Shown here in pieces: positions 7,693-15,863 of a stretch of 64,000 nt of DNA (position 1 is its first letter; each line of letters starts with the position of its first letter). The translations under genes were made by a program, and so were the position numbers. This DNA comes from CAYLLN01 sp964384375 (lineage in GTDB: Bacteria; Planctomycetota; Planctomycetia; Pirellulales; Pirellulaceae). The stretch lies in NCBI GenBank assembly GCA_964384375.1, contig CAYLLN010000033.1, positions 3,845 to 67,844 on the forward strand, read 5' to 3'. The notes under the pieces are model-generated. The model saw nothing but the letters and a program-made list of their open reading frames with translations. It was not told the DNA's origin and ran no database searches.

Positions 7693-9219
7693 CTAGTCGG
7701 TAGCAGCGGCCAGGGCAGCGTCGGCAAGGGAACCGGCCACTCGCACGAGTTCCGGCAGCGGCACGTGCCCGTCGCGATAGAGCACGTTGTATGCACAAAA
7801 CGGAATCACGTGTCCGCTGGGGAGCACATGGTGCGTGCAGCACTTCATCACACGGCGAACGTCGAAGTTGTACGCATCGAGAAAGCTTGTGATCGTGATA
7901 CGGAAGAGATTTTCGGCGCCAAGCTGTTGATTGAGCACGCGGGAGAAGAAGTCGTCGGAGGCAGATGAAGGGGAGAGTGGGGGAGGGGGAGAGTGGGAGA
8001 CGAGCAAGGGCAAAGCATTGCCGTTGGCACCCTCGCCCTCTCTTCCCATCTCCCCCTCTCGCTCTGGTCCACACTTCCCCCCACAACACGCCTGCCTTCC
8101 CAGGTACGACATGATCAAATCCCGCGACTTGGCCCGCGTGAAACTGATGCCATTCGCGAGCAAATCGAGATTGGCCCGCGCGTCAATAAACCGCGTCACC
8201 GGAATCGCCGAGCTGCCCTGACGATACGCGATGGCGATCTGATGGCAGTTGGGATGCGCACACGGCAGCGGCAAGAAGTCGTCTTCGCGAAAGAGGCTTT
8301 TGGTCTGTTTTGCAACACCGCGAATCACGTCGGGAAACGTGATCCGCCGCTCCAACGTTTCTGGCAGCACGTGCCGACCGGAATACGTCGCCGGCTGGAA
8401 ACTGATCCCCGTGATCCACGGCCGAGCCAGGCCAAACTCCACGAGCGGTCCCATTTGCTCGTCGTTCACACCACCTTGCAGCGTGCAGACGAGCGTCACA
8501 TGGACGCCCGCCTTGCCGAGTGCTTCCAGCGCCGCAAGTTTGGATTCCAACAGCGGCTCGCCACGGAGCTTTACAAACACGTCGTCAGTCAGGCCGTCGA
8601 ACTGGAAGTAGATTTCCAGTCGATCCTTGTGCCAGGCGGCAAGTTCCACGAGCGCCGGATCGCGCGCGAAACGGATGCCGTTCGTATTGATCATTACATA
8701 GTCGATCTCGCGCGAAAGAGCATAATCCAGAATCTCGCGAAACTGCGGGTGGATCGTCGGCTCGCCTCCTGAAAGCTGGCACACTTCAGCTCGCCCCTCC
8801 ACCTCGACCAGCCGGTCGATCTGCCGCTGGCAATCCGCGAGCGAAAGGTGCCTTCCGCCGGGTGAACTGCCGGCATAGCACATCGGGCAGGTCAGATTGC
8901 ACGACGAGGTGATCTCCAGCACGCCGACGCACGTGTGTTGCTCGTGCTCCGTACACAGGCCGCAATCGAGCGGGCAACCCTTGTCGGGCTCGGTGCCGAA
9001 CACCGCTGGCATCTTCGCGGGGAGGGCGAACGCCATCTGGTCGTACTGGGCTGCGTCGGTGCAGATGAAGTCGTCGCGCGTCCCGTGCTCCGGGCAGGTC
9101 TTGCGGAAATAGACGCGGCCGGCGCGATTGATGATTTTGGCCGGCACCACCGCCAGGCACTCCGGACAAAGGCTCTGCGTCGTGCCGAGAAACGTGTAGT
9201 CGCGATGCAACGTCGTCAC
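7693..9219 (-). CDS. radical SAM protein of the Tes/MJ0619-like (COG1964) type
   Basis: The protein has 508 residues from a GTG at 9219, one base after the stop of the upstream gene. An ATG at 9261 would overlap that gene by about 40 bases and is less likely. The N-terminus carries the treble-clef-like cysteine motif of the family (SLCPECLAVVP ... KTCPEHGTRDD). It is followed by the radical SAM cluster motif CNLTCPMC at about residues 106-113 and by QLSGGEPTIHP. More cysteines (CAHPNCHQ, ACCGGKC, MKCCTHH, FCAYN) probably bind further Fe-S clusters. Relatives include the archaeal tetraether lipid synthase. After ACCGGKC there is a low-complexity stretch of about 35 residues encoded by a palindromic repeat (7960-8072), which looks like an in-frame insertion. 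The neighbours are membrane proteins and an Lgt-fold enzyme. Confidence 0.85.
   Translation of the reverse strand: MTTLHRDYTFLGTTQSLCPECLAVVPAKIINRAGRVYFRKTCPEHGTRDDFICTDAAQYDQMAFALPAKMPAVFGTEPDKGCPLDCGLCTEHEQHTCVGVLEITSSCNLTCPMCYAGSSPGGRHLSLADCQRQIDRLVEVEGRAEVCQLSGGEPTIHPQFREILDYALSREIDYVMINTNGIRFARDPALVELAAWHKDRLEIYFQFDGLTDDVFVKLRGEPLLESKLAALEALGKAGVHVTLVCTLQGGVNDEQMGPLVEFGLARPWITGISFQPATYSGRHVLPETLERRITFPDVIRGVAKQTKSLFREDDFLPLPCAHPNCHQIAIAYRQGSSAIPVTRFIDARANLDLLANGISFTRAKSRDLIMSYLGRQACCGGKCGPEREGEMGREGEGANGNALPLLVSHSPPPPLSPSSASDDFFSRVLNQQLGAENLFRITITSFLDAYNFDVRRVMKCCTHHVLPSGHVIPFCAYNVLYRDGHVPLPELVRVAGSLADAALAAATD
7960..8072. repeat. G/C-skewed palindromic repeat inside the radical SAM gene
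   Basis: A purine-rich half (GGGGAGAGTGGGGGAGGGG, from 7970) is answered by a pyrimidine-rich half (CCTCTCTTCCCATCTCCCC, to about 8055) around a centre near 8015. It encodes only Gly/Glu/Arg- and Pro/Ser-rich low-complexity residues, with no counterpart expected in the enzyme fold. This is consistent with a mobile palindrome inserted in frame. Confidence 0.65.
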
Positions 9220-9220
9220 G

Positions 9221-9868
9221 CTAGGCCGCCTTCCGTTGTATTGCTGCCAGTCGCTCGGCATACTCGGCAGCCAGTCCCTTCACCCGCCGCACCACCTGAC
9301 CGACGACAACGCCGGTAAGTGCGAGACTCACAAGCGTCACGAGCTGCTCGACGGGAGCGACTGCGTGTTTGTTATCAAACCACCGGCTATCGCGACCATC
9401 GGCGATCCCCACGAGCAGCCAGTAGCAAAGCATCGACCCGATCGTGCTGAACCAGACGAGTCCGAGGCTGAATCGAAGGCCGGAGATCACAACGATCACG
9501 AAAAACGCGAGTACTAGCGGGCTGTGCGGCCCGGCAGCCAGCGCGGCGAGGCTCGTCAAGAGCGCCAAATCGCACGCCGCCACGACATATTTGAGCGCCG
9601 CAGGAAACACTTGCCGTCGCAGACAGAGCATCACGGCGAGTGCGACCATCGTCCACGCGACCGCGATGGCCGTCGCCCGCTGATGAAACAGCACGTCCAC
9701 GGCGCTCCGGGCCGAAAAGGCATAGAAGTGGACAAGCTGCACGGTGTACAGGGCGCCGATCGCCACGATTCGCAGCAGGTTTGCCCGGCTTTCCCCTTCG
9801 TACTCCTGCCAGCGGCCGACGATATACCACTGCCGCTCGGCAGGCGTAACGGATGCAATTGCAGTCAC
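9221..9868 (-). CDS. polytopic membrane protein heading the radical SAM operon
   Basis: The protein has 215 residues from a GTG at 9868 with GGGAG a few bases upstream; a TTG at 9889 is the only longer alternative. There are about six hydrophobic segments (for example LLRIVAIGALYTVQLVHFYA, IAVAWTMVALAVMLCL and LALLTSLAALAAGP) and a short basic cytoplasmic tail (VVRRVKGLAAEYAERLAA). The layout resembles the membrane-sensor part of some bacterial signalling proteins, but no output domain is present. The stop is one base from the radical SAM start, so the four genes are almost certainly one transcript. The function is unknown. Confidence 0.7.
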   Translation of the reverse strand: MTAIASVTPAERQWYIVGRWQEYEGESRANLLRIVAIGALYTVQLVHFYAFSARSAVDVLFHQRATAIAVAWTMVALAVMLCLRRQVFPAALKYVVAACDLALLTSLAALAAGPHSPLVLAFFVIVVISGLRFSLGLVWFSTIGSMLCYWLLVGIADGRDSRWFDNKHAVAPVEQLVTLVSLALTGVVVGQVVRRVKGLAAEYAERLAAIQRKAA

Positions 9869-10040
9869 GATGTGGCTCCCTGCGAACAACCAGGCACCAG
9901 CGACGCTTGTCGCAGCCGCCGATTGTAGCCGTGATTCCTCGTGCCTGCGAACCTGGAAGCCAGGCCCCTCGTCCTTGCCGAAGTCGGCTTGCGCGCGTTA
10001 CAAAGGGCATCGGCTTGCGGTGCAACGCACGGCGAGCTTC

Positions 10041-10122
10041 GGAGGGTAAGCGAATGGCTAGCGGTCACACTGGAAATGTGATGCCCCGCAAGGGGTTGCG
10101 AGTTCGAATCTCGTGCCCTCCG
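10041..10122 (+). tRNA. tRNA-Ser (anticodon GGA)
   Basis: The acceptor stem GGAGGGT (10041-10047) pairs with GCCCTCC before the discriminator G at 10122. The anticodon stem TCACA/TGTGA encloses CTGGAAA, giving anticodon GGA. A long variable arm (CCCC-GCAA-GGGG) marks a class II tRNA. The T arm is GCGAG-TTCGAAT-CTCGT. The D arm is weakly paired by eye. No CCA is encoded. Confidence 0.9.
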
Positions 10123-10672
10123 CTGTTCTAAGCTTTTGGAATCTCGCAGCGATCGTCCGCAATCTTGTCGCGTGTCGCCACTCCAAGCGACGCATCTTTT
10201 CGCACCGCCTTCGTCGCTTCGTCCTGCCCGGGACCTGTGCGGCAATTCAGTGGAGCAACAGGCGTTTCCATTGCCCCTCCATCTCCAGGGTCAGGGTAAT
10301 TGACCGAGATTTTCGCTGTTTTTCTGCCCTAGTTGACTAGCGCGACAGATGGTCGCGGGGCCTTCCGTGGACTGAGATTGTCACTACCATGTTGGTCGCC
10401 CGGGTGCGTTGGGGACCTAATCTCCTCCGCAACGAAGCTCAGCCCGATTGCCTGGTCCAACGACACGCAATCGTCCCACCGCTGAGCACTGGGCAACGTT
10501 CGGCACGCACCGTCCCACCTTCGCGTGCTGCATTTCAGTTTTCGCATCCGAGCCGGTCTAGTGCCTCGCGCGTGCGATCTCACTCACCCATCGAAGCAAG
10601 GAGCGAGTCATGTAGCCACTTCAACCTCACTGGCTAAAGGGACATGTATTTTCAGTTAATGGAGTCGATCGA
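10123..10672. other. 550-base gap without a supported gene
   Basis: Short reading frames on both strands here have no recognisable motifs, ribosome binding sites or conserved composition. No strong hairpin with a T run was found. It probably holds the tRNA 3' flank and the promoter of the next small gene. Confidence 0.5.
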
Positions 10673-11026
10673 ATGAAACGGATTGTTTTGTTAGTTTGCG
10701 GATTGTTGCTCGTCGCTCTGGCCTCGAACACGGCAGAAGCCCGGCTCAGGCGTTCACGCGGCGGATACACCACCACCTCGTCCGTGCAAGCCGCACCGGC
10801 GGGGCACAGCACAAGCACCGCACAAGGGGTCGCGAACATCATGGCCGCCTGCGGCCGAGTCGGACACTGGGGCGGCAACCGGGGCTACGAAGGGTGCGGT
10901 TGCGGCACGTCCCAAGCAGCGGCTTATAGCGTCTGCTGCTATGCCAACAGCGGAATGGCGACGGTTGACGTCGGATACGCGAAGGGCGCCAATGGGATGT
11001 GGTACTGCTGCCGCCGCTATCGGTAG
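10673..11026 (+). CDS. small Cys-rich secreted protein
   Basis: The protein has 117 residues, an ATG start and GGAG eight bases upstream. A clear signal peptide (KRIVLLVCGLLLVALASNTAEA) ends near residue 22. The mature part is rich in Gly, Cys, Tyr and Ala, with a CGRVGHWGGN motif, EGCGCGTS, CCYANSG and a C-terminal WYCCRRYR. Six or more cysteines suggest disulfides outside the cytoplasm. I recall similar small secreted proteins in other planctomycetes but know no function. A terminator-like hairpin follows at 11071-11098. Confidence 0.8.
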   Translation: MKRIVLLVCGLLLVALASNTAEARLRRSRGGYTTTSSVQAAPAGHSTSTAQGVANIMAACGRVGHWGGNRGYEGCGCGTSQAAAYSVCCYANSGMATVDVGYAKGANGMWYCCRRYR

Positions 11027-11070
11027 CCGCTTTCAGGGAAGAACAAGTAGAACGGATTCACAGCTCAAGT

Positions 11071-11098
11071 CCCCGCATGGATTGCGGGGCACTCTTTT
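11071..11098 (+). terminator. rho-independent terminator-like hairpin
   Basis: The stem CCCCGCA (11071-11077) pairs with TGCGGGG (11083-11089) over a five-base loop and is followed by CACTCTTTT. It lies 45 bases after the stop of the small secreted protein gene. Confidence 0.65.
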
Positions 11099-11308
11099 CG
11101 CGTTCTTCGAGCAGCCTCGCAGGAAAGCCTGAGGCGCGCTTGGTGCTTTTCACTGCTATCCCATTGCTGCATCGCGATGGGAGACTCGGGCCGGCCTGAG
11201 TCATCGCCAGCAGCTGTTTGGCCTAGTCGATTGGCCCACCGAGCGTGCTCAGGATCATACGCTGCGGCTGACGGCACACACGCACCAGGCTCGACCTTTG
11301 TAACATCC

Positions 11309-11324
11309 TGCTAATTCTTTAGCA
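11309..11324. promoter_or_regulatory. BlaI-type operator, distal copy
   Basis: The palindrome TGCTAA-TTCT-TTAGCA has perfect 6-base half sites identical to those of the proximal copy at 11351. The centre-to-centre distance is 42 bases, about four helical turns. It lies just upstream of the -35 region of the blaI-like gene. Confidence 0.8.
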
Positions 11325-11332
11325 TCGCGCTC

Positions 11333-11366
11333 TTGACTGCGATTTCGTGCTGCTAATATTTTAGCA
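11333..11366 (+). promoter_or_regulatory. promoter with embedded proximal BlaI operator
   Basis: TTGACT (11333-11338) is a good -35 box, and the AT-rich TAATATTTT (11354-11362) serves as -10. This -10 lies inside the operator TGCTAA-TATT-TTAGCA (11351-11366), so a bound repressor would block polymerase. The start codon at 11370 is only a few bases beyond, which implies a leaderless mRNA. Confidence 0.7.
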
Positions 11367-11369
11367 GTT

Positions 11370-11759
11370 ATGAGCAAGCCTTCTTCGCATGCCTTGAGCC
11401 GCCGCGAGCGGCAAATCATGGACATCGTATATGCCCGCGGCGAGGCTTCGGCCGCCACCGTGCATGCCGAGTTGCCCGATCCGCCGAGCTATTCCGCGGT
11501 GCGGGCGCTGCTCGCGATTCTTCTGGAAAAGGGGCATCTGAAGCATCGGCGCGAAGCGGGTCGCTATATCTACGCGCCGACGCGGCGGCGGGCGCTAGTC
11601 GGGCGGTCCGCTCTCCGCAGGGTGCTCGATACGTTTTTCGAAGGCTCGCTGGAAAAAGGGGTCGCCGCGCTGCTTGCCGGTTCGGATGCGAATCTGTCGG
11701 AAGAGGAACTTCGTCGTATTGGAAAGCTCATTGAAGAAGCCCGAATGGAAGGTCGCTAA
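11370..11759 (+). CDS. BlaI/MecI/CopY-family transcriptional repressor
   Basis: The protein has 129 residues. An N-terminal winged helix-turn-helix is visible: LSRRERQIMDIVYARGEAS, SYSAVRALLAILLEKGHLK, and RYIYAPTRRR as the wing and linker. A C-terminal dimerisation part follows (LRRVLDTFFEGSLEKGVAAL). It is expected to bind the two TGCTAA-N4-TTAGCA palindromes upstream and to be inactivated by the M56 protease encoded two bases downstream, as in BlaI/BlaR1 and MecI/MecR1. No Shine-Dalgarno sequence precedes the ATG, in keeping with a leaderless transcript. No beta-lactamase gene is adjacent. Confidence 0.92.
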   Translation: MSKPSSHALSRRERQIMDIVYARGEASAATVHAELPDPPSYSAVRALLAILLEKGHLKHRREAGRYIYAPTRRRALVGRSALRRVLDTFFEGSLEKGVAALLAGSDANLSEEELRRIGKLIEEARMEGR

Positions 11760-11761
11760 CT

Positions 11762-14700
11762 ATGACCGAATTCTTGCCCTGGCTTTTCATGGTATTGGTG
11801 GATCTGGCCTTCAAGAGTGCCGCCATCATGCTTCTGTCTGCCGGCGCGGCGATGTTGCTGACGCGGGCGAGCGCGGCTTGGCGGCATCTGGCGTGGTCGC
11901 TCGGCGTTTTGAGCTTGCTCGCGTTACCGGTGTTTTCGCTGGCGCTTCCGGCATGGCGAGTGACCTGGTTGCCTGAGATTGCCGTGCTGCCGGAGATTGC
12001 CAGTGTGGAAGCCACGAAGACTCCTCTAGCCTCGTCGGTCGGCGTTTCCTCTGAAATCTCATCGGCGGCTCCGCTCGATCAGCCGCTCGTCGCGATTACC
12101 CCCGCCGAGATGCCGCCGTCTGCCAGCGCGAAAGTACCGCAGCCGATCGCAGTTGCGACAAGCGAGCAAGCAACTCGCGCAAGCACGCATTCTTGGGTGG
12201 CACCCGTATGGCTCTTGGGAGCAATGATTGCGTTCGTGCCGCTCGCAGTCGGATTGTGGCAACTGACTTGGCTGCATGTTCGATCGACCCCCGTTTCCGA
12301 GCAAAGCTGGCTGACGTTGCTTGGCGAATTGTGCCAGCAATTGCGGATTGGCCGCTATGTGCGACTGCGGCAAAGCCAGGCTGCTCTCGTGCCGCTAACG
12401 TGGGGCGCTCTGCGGCCGGTGCTCTTGGTGCCGGCGGATGCGGATGTTTGGCCACAGGGGCGGCGGCGTCTGGTGCTGCTGCACGAACTTGCGCACATTC
12501 GCCGCTGGGATTGGTTAACGCAGTTGCTGGCCCACGCCGCTTGCTCCGTGTATTGGTTCAATCCGCTCGTGTGGTATGCCACCCGGCGAATGCGGATCGA
12601 GCGCGAGCAGGCGTGCGACGACCTCGTGATTTCCTCCGGTGCGAAGGCGAGCGACTATGCGCAAGAACTGATGCATTTGGCCCGTAGCCTCACCGACCCG
12701 CGACTGTCGTCGCTGGTCGCCGTCCCCATGGCTCGTCGCGGGGCGCTCGAAGATCGCGTCCGCGGCATTCTCGATCCGCGCCGCAGCCGGGCAGCTCTCA
12801 CCACCGCCGCAGTCGGCTTGGCGGCGCTACTCGTCGCCGGGACGGTGGCGCCGCTGGCCATGTTGCGAGCCGCCCCTCCAAAGCCCGATGCACCTGCGAG
12901 TGTACCGGCTAAATCGCCCGAGGATAGGAGCGTGGCAATCACTCCGGAAGACGACAAGCCAACCAAAGACAAACCCGCAGATGCCAAGCCCGCGCAGCGT
13001 GATCCGACTCCTGAAGAGATCGAAGCTCGCACCAATGGGATTCGCATCTCGGTACTCAACTTAAAGGGAGACAAGGGGATTCCAGAATTCCGCGTCATCG
13101 CCGGGATCGACGGCGGTTCGGTGAGCGCGGACTACGTTAAGCGCACAGGCCGAACGGTCATCAACTGGCAGCCTCACACGTGCCGGATCGGCAAGGAGGG
13201 TGACTATACCTGGCCACTCGACAAGGCGTATGACGAGATGGCGATTCGTGTGGAAGCGGACGGCTATGCTCCGCAAGTCGCCTGGCCGGTACTGAAAGCG
13301 AAGGGGCGGCAACACATCGTGTTTCAATTGACGGAGGACAAAGGAGTCGCCGGCCGCGTGCTGACGCCGGACGGCAAGCCGGCCGCGGGAGCCACCGTGG
13401 CGCTTGGTCTGGCTCAAAAGGACATCGTTTGGGAAGGGGGCAAGATTCGGGGCGACGGGGAGCCGCTGCCCGATAAGCCGGGCGACCGCTGGCGCCGGCC
13501 GACATTCGTCAAGACCGATGATGACGGCCGCTTTCACCTGCCGATGGAGTACGATCCGGCAGCCGTTTTGATCGTTCACGAATCGGGTGTCCGCGAATTG
13601 GCGTACGACGTTTGGCAAAAGTCGCCCGAGGTGACGTTGCAACCTTGGGGGAGCATCGCCGGGCAGGTGCTCTGGAAGGACAAACCTGGCGGCGAACGGG
13701 ACGTGACGATGAGCATCCATCGCGACGACTATGGGTATCCGGGCATGATCGCCAGCTATGCACGGACGAAGAGCGACAAGGAGGGGAAATTCTCATTTGA
13801 TAAGCTCTTGCCGGGCCAGACGCAGATCTCGCTGCCGATCAAGGCTTCCAGTGGTGACTCTTCGGCAAGCGAGATGATCCTGAACGGCATGTTCCAGCAT
13901 GCCAAAATTGGGACGACTGGGCCGACCGCGGTGCTCCTCGGCGGCCAGGGACGGACCGTCCAAGGGAAGCTCACTGGCCTCGATGCCTGGGAAGGGGTGA
14001 CGTATCACTTCCATCCGACCGCGCCGCATATTGGATTTCCCGGCGACGATGCGGCCTGGAAGGCGTTTAGTGAGTTAAGGGCGAGCTTAGCGGGGCCGTT
14101 TTTGTTTCGCGACAAGCAGCCCGTGAGTAAGGACGGCACTTTCACGATCGAGAACATGTTGCCGGGGAACTATCAGCTCTTTGTCTCGGCGCCGGGCTTC
14201 ACGAACTACGCCGCGTCGGTGCAGTTCAAGGTTGATCCCGAAGTGCCGGGTCAGAAACCCGCCAGCCTGGATCTGGGAGAAATCAAAGTGACGAAGCCCG
14301 GTGCAGTTCCCGGTGCGGCGCCGGGGGCAGCAGCAGCCCCGGCAGCTGCCGAACCGAAGACGACATCTGAAAGGGTTGAAATCCGCGGCAAGGCGGTCGA
14401 TGACGAAACGGGGAAGCCCATCGAGCGGATGTTCGTGCAAGGTGGCCGGATCGACTCGACCAATCCCGTCAAAGTGAGCTGGGGCTACTTCGAACACCGC
14501 TCTAGTAGCCGGGACGGTTCGTTCTCGACAAGCGTGGAGTGGCATGACGGTGGCTGGACCTCACGTGTCGTCGCCGATGGCTACATTCCGCAGCCGGTGA
14601 TCATGTCCGCCCCGCCCGCAGGAAGTGGCGAGATCGAAGTAGTGATCCGCCTGAAACGCGGGCGAATGGTGAAGGGGGGCGTTCTGGACCACGCCGGCAA

Positions 14701-15547
14701 ACCGCTCGCGGGCGCTGCGGTGTTTGCAATCGGCCCTTCGAGTTTGAACCTGGCGGCTGGCGCGGCGGAAAGCGCCGACGCCGTTCCGGTGAAGACCGAC
14801 GATCAGGGACGGTTCGAAATCCCCGCGGGCGAAGCGAAGTTCCTGGCCGTCTCGCACGTGGCATTTGACGCCTGGCCGGCGGAGATTCCTGCCAGCGGCG
14901 ACCTGACGATCCGACTCCCCGAGCCGGCGCGGGTGGACATTGAACTGAATATCGACGGCGCGAATCAGGAGAGCAGCGTCTTCTATCAGCTGCTCACGCA
15001 CGAGCGGCCGGAATTTGCAGGACTTCAAGCGTCGCGTGCAGTCCCCATTAGCAATCCGGGCAAACTATCTCTGCCAGCGCTCCCGCCGGGCCAGTACCAG
15101 TTCTGCCGCCAGGTGTCGAGCCGGATCGGCGAACTGGGATTTGGAGGGATGCTGGACCGCGAGTTCTTCGAGATCAAGTCGGGCGAAACGAAGGCGATTC
15201 GCTATGTTCGCGACAAAGGGGCGCGCCTGCGGGGGAGGGCAGTGGGCCCGGCCGGCACAAAGCTGATGGGCATTCTCATCTCGGTCCAAGGGACCACGTC
15301 CGTGAAGGGCCCCTTCGACCGGGATTTTGGTACGACGTATTCTTCGCAGGCAGCCGCCGAGGATGGCAGCTTCCTCACCGAGCGTATTCCGCCGGGGAAG
15401 TATGTTGTCACCGCCGCCGCCTACACGCCGCTGACCGACGAGCAGCGTTTTCGGACCGGAATCATTCCCCCGACATTCAATGTCGAAGTCACCGTGGAAG
15501 TGCCTGCCGAGGGAGAACTTGCCATTCCCGATCTCGTACTGAAATAG
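11762..15547 (+). CDS. M56-family (BlaR1-like) membrane metalloprotease with long periplasmic carboxypeptidase-regulatory-like repeats
   Basis: The protein has 1261 residues and starts two bases after the repressor stop, with GGAAGG upstream. Membrane helices lie near residues 5-30 and 35-60, with others around 150 and 340. The zinc site is HELAH (residues 241-245) with the third-ligand motif EREQACDD around residue 282. BlaR1 is about 590 residues and ends in a penicillin-binding sensor. Here, after the last helix (about 345-368), there are roughly 890 residues of Pro/Lys-rich linker and repeated beta-sandwich-like units of the carboxypeptidase-regulatory type (for example GVAGRVLTPDGKPAAGATVA and KGGVLDHAGKPLAGAAVFA). 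It probably senses a periplasmic cue and cleaves the repressor. The ligand is unknown. Confidence 0.88.
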   Translation: MTEFLPWLFMVLVDLAFKSAAIMLLSAGAAMLLTRASAAWRHLAWSLGVLSLLALPVFSLALPAWRVTWLPEIAVLPEIASVEATKTPLASSVGVSSEISSAAPLDQPLVAITPAEMPPSASAKVPQPIAVATSEQATRASTHSWVAPVWLLGAMIAFVPLAVGLWQLTWLHVRSTPVSEQSWLTLLGELCQQLRIGRYVRLRQSQAALVPLTWGALRPVLLVPADADVWPQGRRRLVLLHELAHIRRWDWLTQLLAHAACSVYWFNPLVWYATRRMRIEREQACDDLVISSGAKASDYAQELMHLARSLTDPRLSSLVAVPMARRGALEDRVRGILDPRRSRAALTTAAVGLAALLVAGTVAPLAMLRAAPPKPDAPASVPAKSPEDRSVAITPEDDKPTKDKPADAKPAQRDPTPEEIEARTNGIRISVLNLKGDKGIPEFRVIAGIDGGSVSADYVKRTGRTVINWQPHTCRIGKEGDYTWPLDKAYDEMAIRVEADGYAPQVAWPVLKAKGRQHIVFQLTEDKGVAGRVLTPDGKPAAGATVALGLAQKDIVWEGGKIRGDGEPLPDKPGDRWRRPTFVKTDDDGRFHLPMEYDPAAVLIVHESGVRELAYDVWQKSPEVTLQPWGSIAGQVLWKDKPGGERDVTMSIHRDDYGYPGMIASYARTKSDKEGKFSFDKLLPGQTQISLPIKASSGDSSASEMILNGMFQHAKIGTTGPTAVLLGGQGRTVQGKLTGLDAWEGVTYHFHPTAPHIGFPGDDAAWKAFSELRASLAGPFLFRDKQPVSKDGTFTIENMLPGNYQLFVSAPGFTNYAASVQFKVDPEVPGQKPASLDLGEIKVTKPGAVPGAAPGAAAAPAAAEPKTTSERVEIRGKAVDDETGKPIERMFVQGGRIDSTNPVKVSWGYFEHRSSSRDGSFSTSVEWHDGGWTSRVVADGYIPQPVIMSAPPAGSGEIEVVIRLKRGRMVKGGVLDHAGKPLAGAAVFAIGPSSLNLAAGAAESADAVPVKTDDQGRFEIPAGEAKFLAVSHVAFDAWPAEIPASGDLTIRLPEPARVDIELNIDGANQESSVFYQLLTHERPEFAGLQASRAVPISNPGKLSLPALPPGQYQFCRQVSSRIGELGFGGMLDREFFEIKSGETKAIRYVRDKGARLRGRAVGPAGTKLMGILISVQGTTSVKGPFDRDFGTTYSSQAAAEDGSFLTERIPPGKYVVTAAAYTPLTDEQRFRTGIIPPTFNVEVTVEVPAEGELAIPDLVLK

Positions 15548-15863
15548 GCCGCTTCGTCCCTCCTCGCTAAGCGATCGAATTCGGCCGTTTTCCCCGCTCT
15601 CGCAATCCGGCATTCGCCGTGGCTACAATGGCCGCGAACGGCAGCGTTTCCGATCATCCTTGGGAACTGTTGCCTCCACCAAAGGGCGGGGGAGTGTTCA
15701 GGCGCTCGCCTGAATTCCTGCCGTACCGGACCGGAATCTGCGCGAAGAGCCAGTGGCGCCCTGGGCTCTAAGCTCGGAGACGGGGGCATTCAAATTCGGC
15801 GAATCGTCGTCACGAGCGCCCCAGCTTGTACACGCGGCAAATTCGCCGCAGGACGCTTCCACC
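15548..15863. other. 316-base gap before the lipid operon, with one palindrome
   Basis: No gene is supported. A perfect 8-base inverted repeat, TTCAGGCG-CT-CGCCTGAA, lies at 15697-15714. The rest presumably carries the promoter of the acyl-CoA synthetase operon, but no convincing -35/-10 pair is seen. Confidence 0.5.

Noticed and set aside
10123..10672. Short ORFs of 75-84 codons in the gap after tRNA-Ser
   Set aside because: No ribosome binding sites, motifs or coding-like third-position bias; treated as non-coding.
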